From assembly GCA_964654695.1 (NCBI GenBank), contig CAZZKJ010000035.1, positions 1 to 25,403 on the forward strand: a DNA stretch of 25,403 nucleotides, read 5' to 3'. Below, in pieces: positions 23,250 through 25,403 of the stretch. A model generated the notes under the pieces. The model was not told the origin of the DNA. It made no database searches and saw nothing but the letters and a program-made list of their open reading frames with translations. Position numbers and translations under genes: made by a program. How positions within the stretch are numbered: the stretch's first letter is position 1; each line of letters opens with the position of its first letter. The DNA comes from CAZZKJ01 sp964654695 (lineage in GTDB: Bacteria; Krumholzibacteriota; Krumholzibacteriia; WVZY01).

Positions 23250-25312
23250 GTCAGGACTATTTCATTGAAAAATTCATAGCGTTTTTCGAAACCCGTCCCG
23301 TTCTGTCCAGGTGGATCAGGAGAATAGTAAAGATATCGGTTATACTGGCGTTTATCGGTGTGGTCTCCGGCATATCCCTTCTCAAATACTCGAAAAAACC
23401 TGAGTTCTGCAAATCATGCCATTACATGCAGCCTTTTTACGACGCGTGGAAATCGTCCAGTCATAACGGGGTTCCGTGCATAGAGTGCCATTATGCTCCG
23501 GGAATCAAGGAAGAAGTTCGTTCTAAATGGGAGGCCGTGTCGCAGGTGGCTAAATACGTGACCGGCACCTACGGCACCAAACCCTGGGCTGAAATCAGCG
23601 ACAGGAGCTGCCTGCGGGCCGGCTGTCATGATAAAAGACTCCTGAGGGGAAAAGTCGTATTCAAAAACGTTCTGTTCGATCATTCCTCCCACCTGACAGA
23701 ACTTCGCAGGGGCAAACGGCTGCGCTGCACCAGCTGCCATTCGCAAATAGTCCAGGGGCAGCACATGACCGTTACCACTGCGACATGCGTTCTTTGTCAT
23801 TTCAAGCAGCAGACGGAAGGAAGCGGTATGGCTCGATGCACGCTCTGCCACAGTCCGCCGTCGGAGCCGGTTGAGTATGGAGGCATTACTTTCGACCATG
23901 CGGATGCGATTAAAATGGGCATTTCCTGTACCAAGTGTCATCTCGAAATGACCCAGGGAAGCGGAAATGTTCCAAAGGAAAGATGTTATTCCTGCCATCT
24001 CGAACCGGACCGCATAGAAAAATTCAGCGACTCGATACTGCTGCATGATATCCATATTACTGAACATAAAGTCGAATGCACGGCTTGTCATCTGGAGATG
24101 GAACACAAGATATCGAACATGAGCGAAGCGATATCTTTGGACTGCAATTCGTGTCATCCCGATCACCATGCAGCGCAAAAGAAGCTTTATATGGGCATAG
24201 GCGGGGAGGGGGTGCCGCACCAGCCGGATCCAATGTTTCTAACACGTGTAAACTGCGAGGGCTGCCATATCGCCCATGAAGGCAGCAAAGTCAAAGGCTA
24301 CACGAAAAAAGCGCCGTCGGCCGCGTGCATGTCCTGCCACGGCGTGAAGTACGGAAAAATGCTGGAACAGTGGGAAAAGGAAATGGAAGAAGTTCTCAAT
24401 AAAGGTGTGCGTTCGCGCGAGATCGTTTTGAAGAAGCTGAAATCGGCCGAAACCGCCGGAAGGGATGTTCTCAAAGCCAGGAGGCTTTATGAGAAGGCCT
24501 CTTACAATATCGATCTCGTTGAGTACGGACGCGGCGTTCATAATATCCGTTATTCGCAGCAGCTGATTGCTGCGTCAATGGATTCGCTGCAGTCGGTACT
24601 GTCTATTCTGGGGTCCTCCGTTCGTCTGCCGGAATTCGCATCGGGCAGGGAAATTATGAAAAATGAATGCTATCAATGTCATTTCGGTATGTATTCTATC
24701 GTCAAACATAAAGACAGGAACTTTCCTCACGAGATGCATGTCGTAAAAAATAGAATTCCCTGTTTGAGATGCCACGCGGATAACACCGTGCCGGCGGACG
24801 CCGGTCACGGCCGCCTTTCCGGAGAGAGCGGCATGTGCGCATCGTGCCACCATAAACCGGGGGCCTCGTGCGGGCGCTGCCATCCTCTGCAGAAGAAAAT
24901 GTATGAAGGCAGATTTGAATATGCCGGGGAAACACAGCCCGATTTCATGTTTGATGGCGGTGTTGAGTGCGAAAGCTGCCATTTATCTGAAGAAGAAAAA
25001 GTCGTGAGACCTGCCGGTCGGGTCTGCGAGCAGTGTCATGATGAGTCGTACGCGTCTCTGGAAAAAGACTGGCAGAAGGAAATATCAGGCCTTCTGGCCT
25101 CTGTCCGGAAAAACCTGAACGAGGTTCGCGCGCTCAACGGATCGAAATCGGCAGGATACGGCGCGGCCATGATCAGATACGAGAACATAATCAGCTCGAT
25201 TATCCGCGACGGCAGCTCGGGGGTACACAACTATCAAATGATAGAAGGGGTTCTCACCGCCACTGACGAGGCCCTCAAAGCGGATTTGAGTCGTATTACA
25301 GATAAGCAGTGA
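23246..25312 (+). CDS. 18-heme cytochrome c with NapC/NirT-like N-terminus
   Basis: The 688-residue protein has an N-terminal membrane anchor (about 26-46), then FCKSCHYM and CIECHYAPG, which resemble NapC/NrfH. It has 17 CxxCH sites plus one CX4CH (Cys 122, Cys 127, His 128). After twelve heme sites comes a helical module (about 370-460) ending in GVHN (430-433). Six further heme sites follow (from Cys 475), and a second helical module ends near GVHN (659-662). This suggests duplication of a heme block plus helical block. The start overlaps the nonaheme stop in an ATGA. It is the last gene of the operon. It could carry electrons through the periplasm to an outer-membrane or soluble partner that is not encoded here. 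Confidence 0.9.
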   Translation: MSQDYFIEKFIAFFETRPVLSRWIRRIVKISVILAFIGVVSGISLLKYSKKPEFCKSCHYMQPFYDAWKSSSHNGVPCIECHYAPGIKEEVRSKWEAVSQVAKYVTGTYGTKPWAEISDRSCLRAGCHDKRLLRGKVVFKNVLFDHSSHLTELRRGKRLRCTSCHSQIVQGQHMTVTTATCVLCHFKQQTEGSGMARCTLCHSPPSEPVEYGGITFDHADAIKMGISCTKCHLEMTQGSGNVPKERCYSCHLEPDRIEKFSDSILLHDIHITEHKVECTACHLEMEHKISNMSEAISLDCNSCHPDHHAAQKKLYMGIGGEGVPHQPDPMFLTRVNCEGCHIAHEGSKVKGYTKKAPSAACMSCHGVKYGKMLEQWEKEMEEVLNKGVRSREIVLKKLKSAETAGRDVLKARRLYEKASYNIDLVEYGRGVHNIRYSQQLIAASMDSLQSVLSILGSSVRLPEFASGREIMKNECYQCHFGMYSIVKHKDRNFPHEMHVVKNRIPCLRCHADNTVPADAGHGRLSGESGMCASCHHKPGASCGRCHPLQKKMYEGRFEYAGETQPDFMFDGGVECESCHLSEEEKVVRPAGRVCEQCHDESYASLEKDWQKEISGLLASVRKNLNEVRALNGSKSAGYGAAMIRYENIISSIIRDGSSGVHNYQMIEGVLTATDEALKADLSRITDKQ

Positions 25313-25353
25313 ACGGCCATGCCTCTTTGCCCCGCGGGGGCCCCATCGGCGCC

Positions 25354-25387
25354 ACCCGCGCTTATTTGGGCTTAGTGCCGCGCGGGT
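25354..25387 (+). terminator. Possible hairpin after the cytochrome operon
   Basis: ACCCGCGC (25354-25361) and GCGCGGGT (25380-25387) are perfect inverted arms with an 18-base loop, 41 bases after the last stop. No T-tract follows, so its role as a terminator is uncertain. The last 90 bases hold no gene. Confidence 0.35.
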
Positions 25388-25403
25388 CCTGTCGCTGATC
25401 ACC

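Noticed and set aside
23414..24220. A 268-codon minus-strand frame over the 18-heme gene.
   Set aside because: Again a shadow of a cytochrome gene with no sign of a protein family.
1..25403. CRISPR array, insertion sequence, tRNA or phage genes.
   Set aside because: No regularly spaced repeats, transposase, terminal inverted repeats or tRNA cloverleaf were recognised.

Overview
The window looks like a chromosomal segment from a Gram-negative, anaerobic or facultatively respiring bacterium of an uncultivated or little-studied lineage. The clues are a large protease ending in a Por-secretion/FlgD-like C-terminal module (common in the FCB superphylum and nearby candidate phyla), an IPTL-CTERM exosortase-type sorting tail, a TatT-type TRAP transporter, a CoA-dehydratase activase, and three multiheme c-type cytochromes. 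No rRNA, tRNA, CRISPR or insertion sequence is visible. The phylum assignment is inference; the gene calls are mostly direct readings of motifs.

Region 1 (1-5410) is metabolic. A 5'-truncated BadF/HgdC-type activase overlaps a second ORF carrying the HgdB-like part that is often fused to it. Convergent to these is a NADP-type malic enzyme with a C-terminal phosphotransacetylase-like domain. Region 2 (5411-11165) is envelope-related: a perfect-consensus sigma-70 promoter precedes a small membrane protein of unknown function, followed by an IPTL-CTERM surface protein and a 1204-residue secreted protein that joins a metzincin-like protease, a parallel beta-helix and a T9SS-like tail. Two good hairpins (7270-7301 and 11125-11165) separate these units.

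Region 3 (11199-14159) is a three-gene electron-transfer module: membrane-anchored octaheme cytochrome c, Tat-exported four-cluster ferredoxin, and NrfD/PsrC-type quinone-interacting membrane subunit. Region 4 (14212-18100, minus strand) is a TRAP transporter operon in the order TatT lipoprotein, DctP-like binding protein, DctQ, DctM. The binding protein has Trp where DctP proteins usually carry the carboxylate-binding Arg.

Region 5 (18525-25312) starts with an ECF sigma factor and its membrane zinc-type anti-sigma. It continues, after a 330-base gap, into a tightly coupled operon: Rieske protein, b6-type cytochrome b, subunit IV-like protein, a 9-heme and an 18-heme cytochrome c. This looks like a Rieske/cytochrome b complex whose usual small cytochrome c/f is replaced by 27 c-type hemes in two membrane-anchored proteins. 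Together, regions 3 and 5 give two quinone-linked routes (NrfD type and bc type) to periplasmic multiheme wires carrying 35 predicted c-hemes. The bc/multiheme operon and the protease/IPTL surface proteins are the most distinctive parts of the window.
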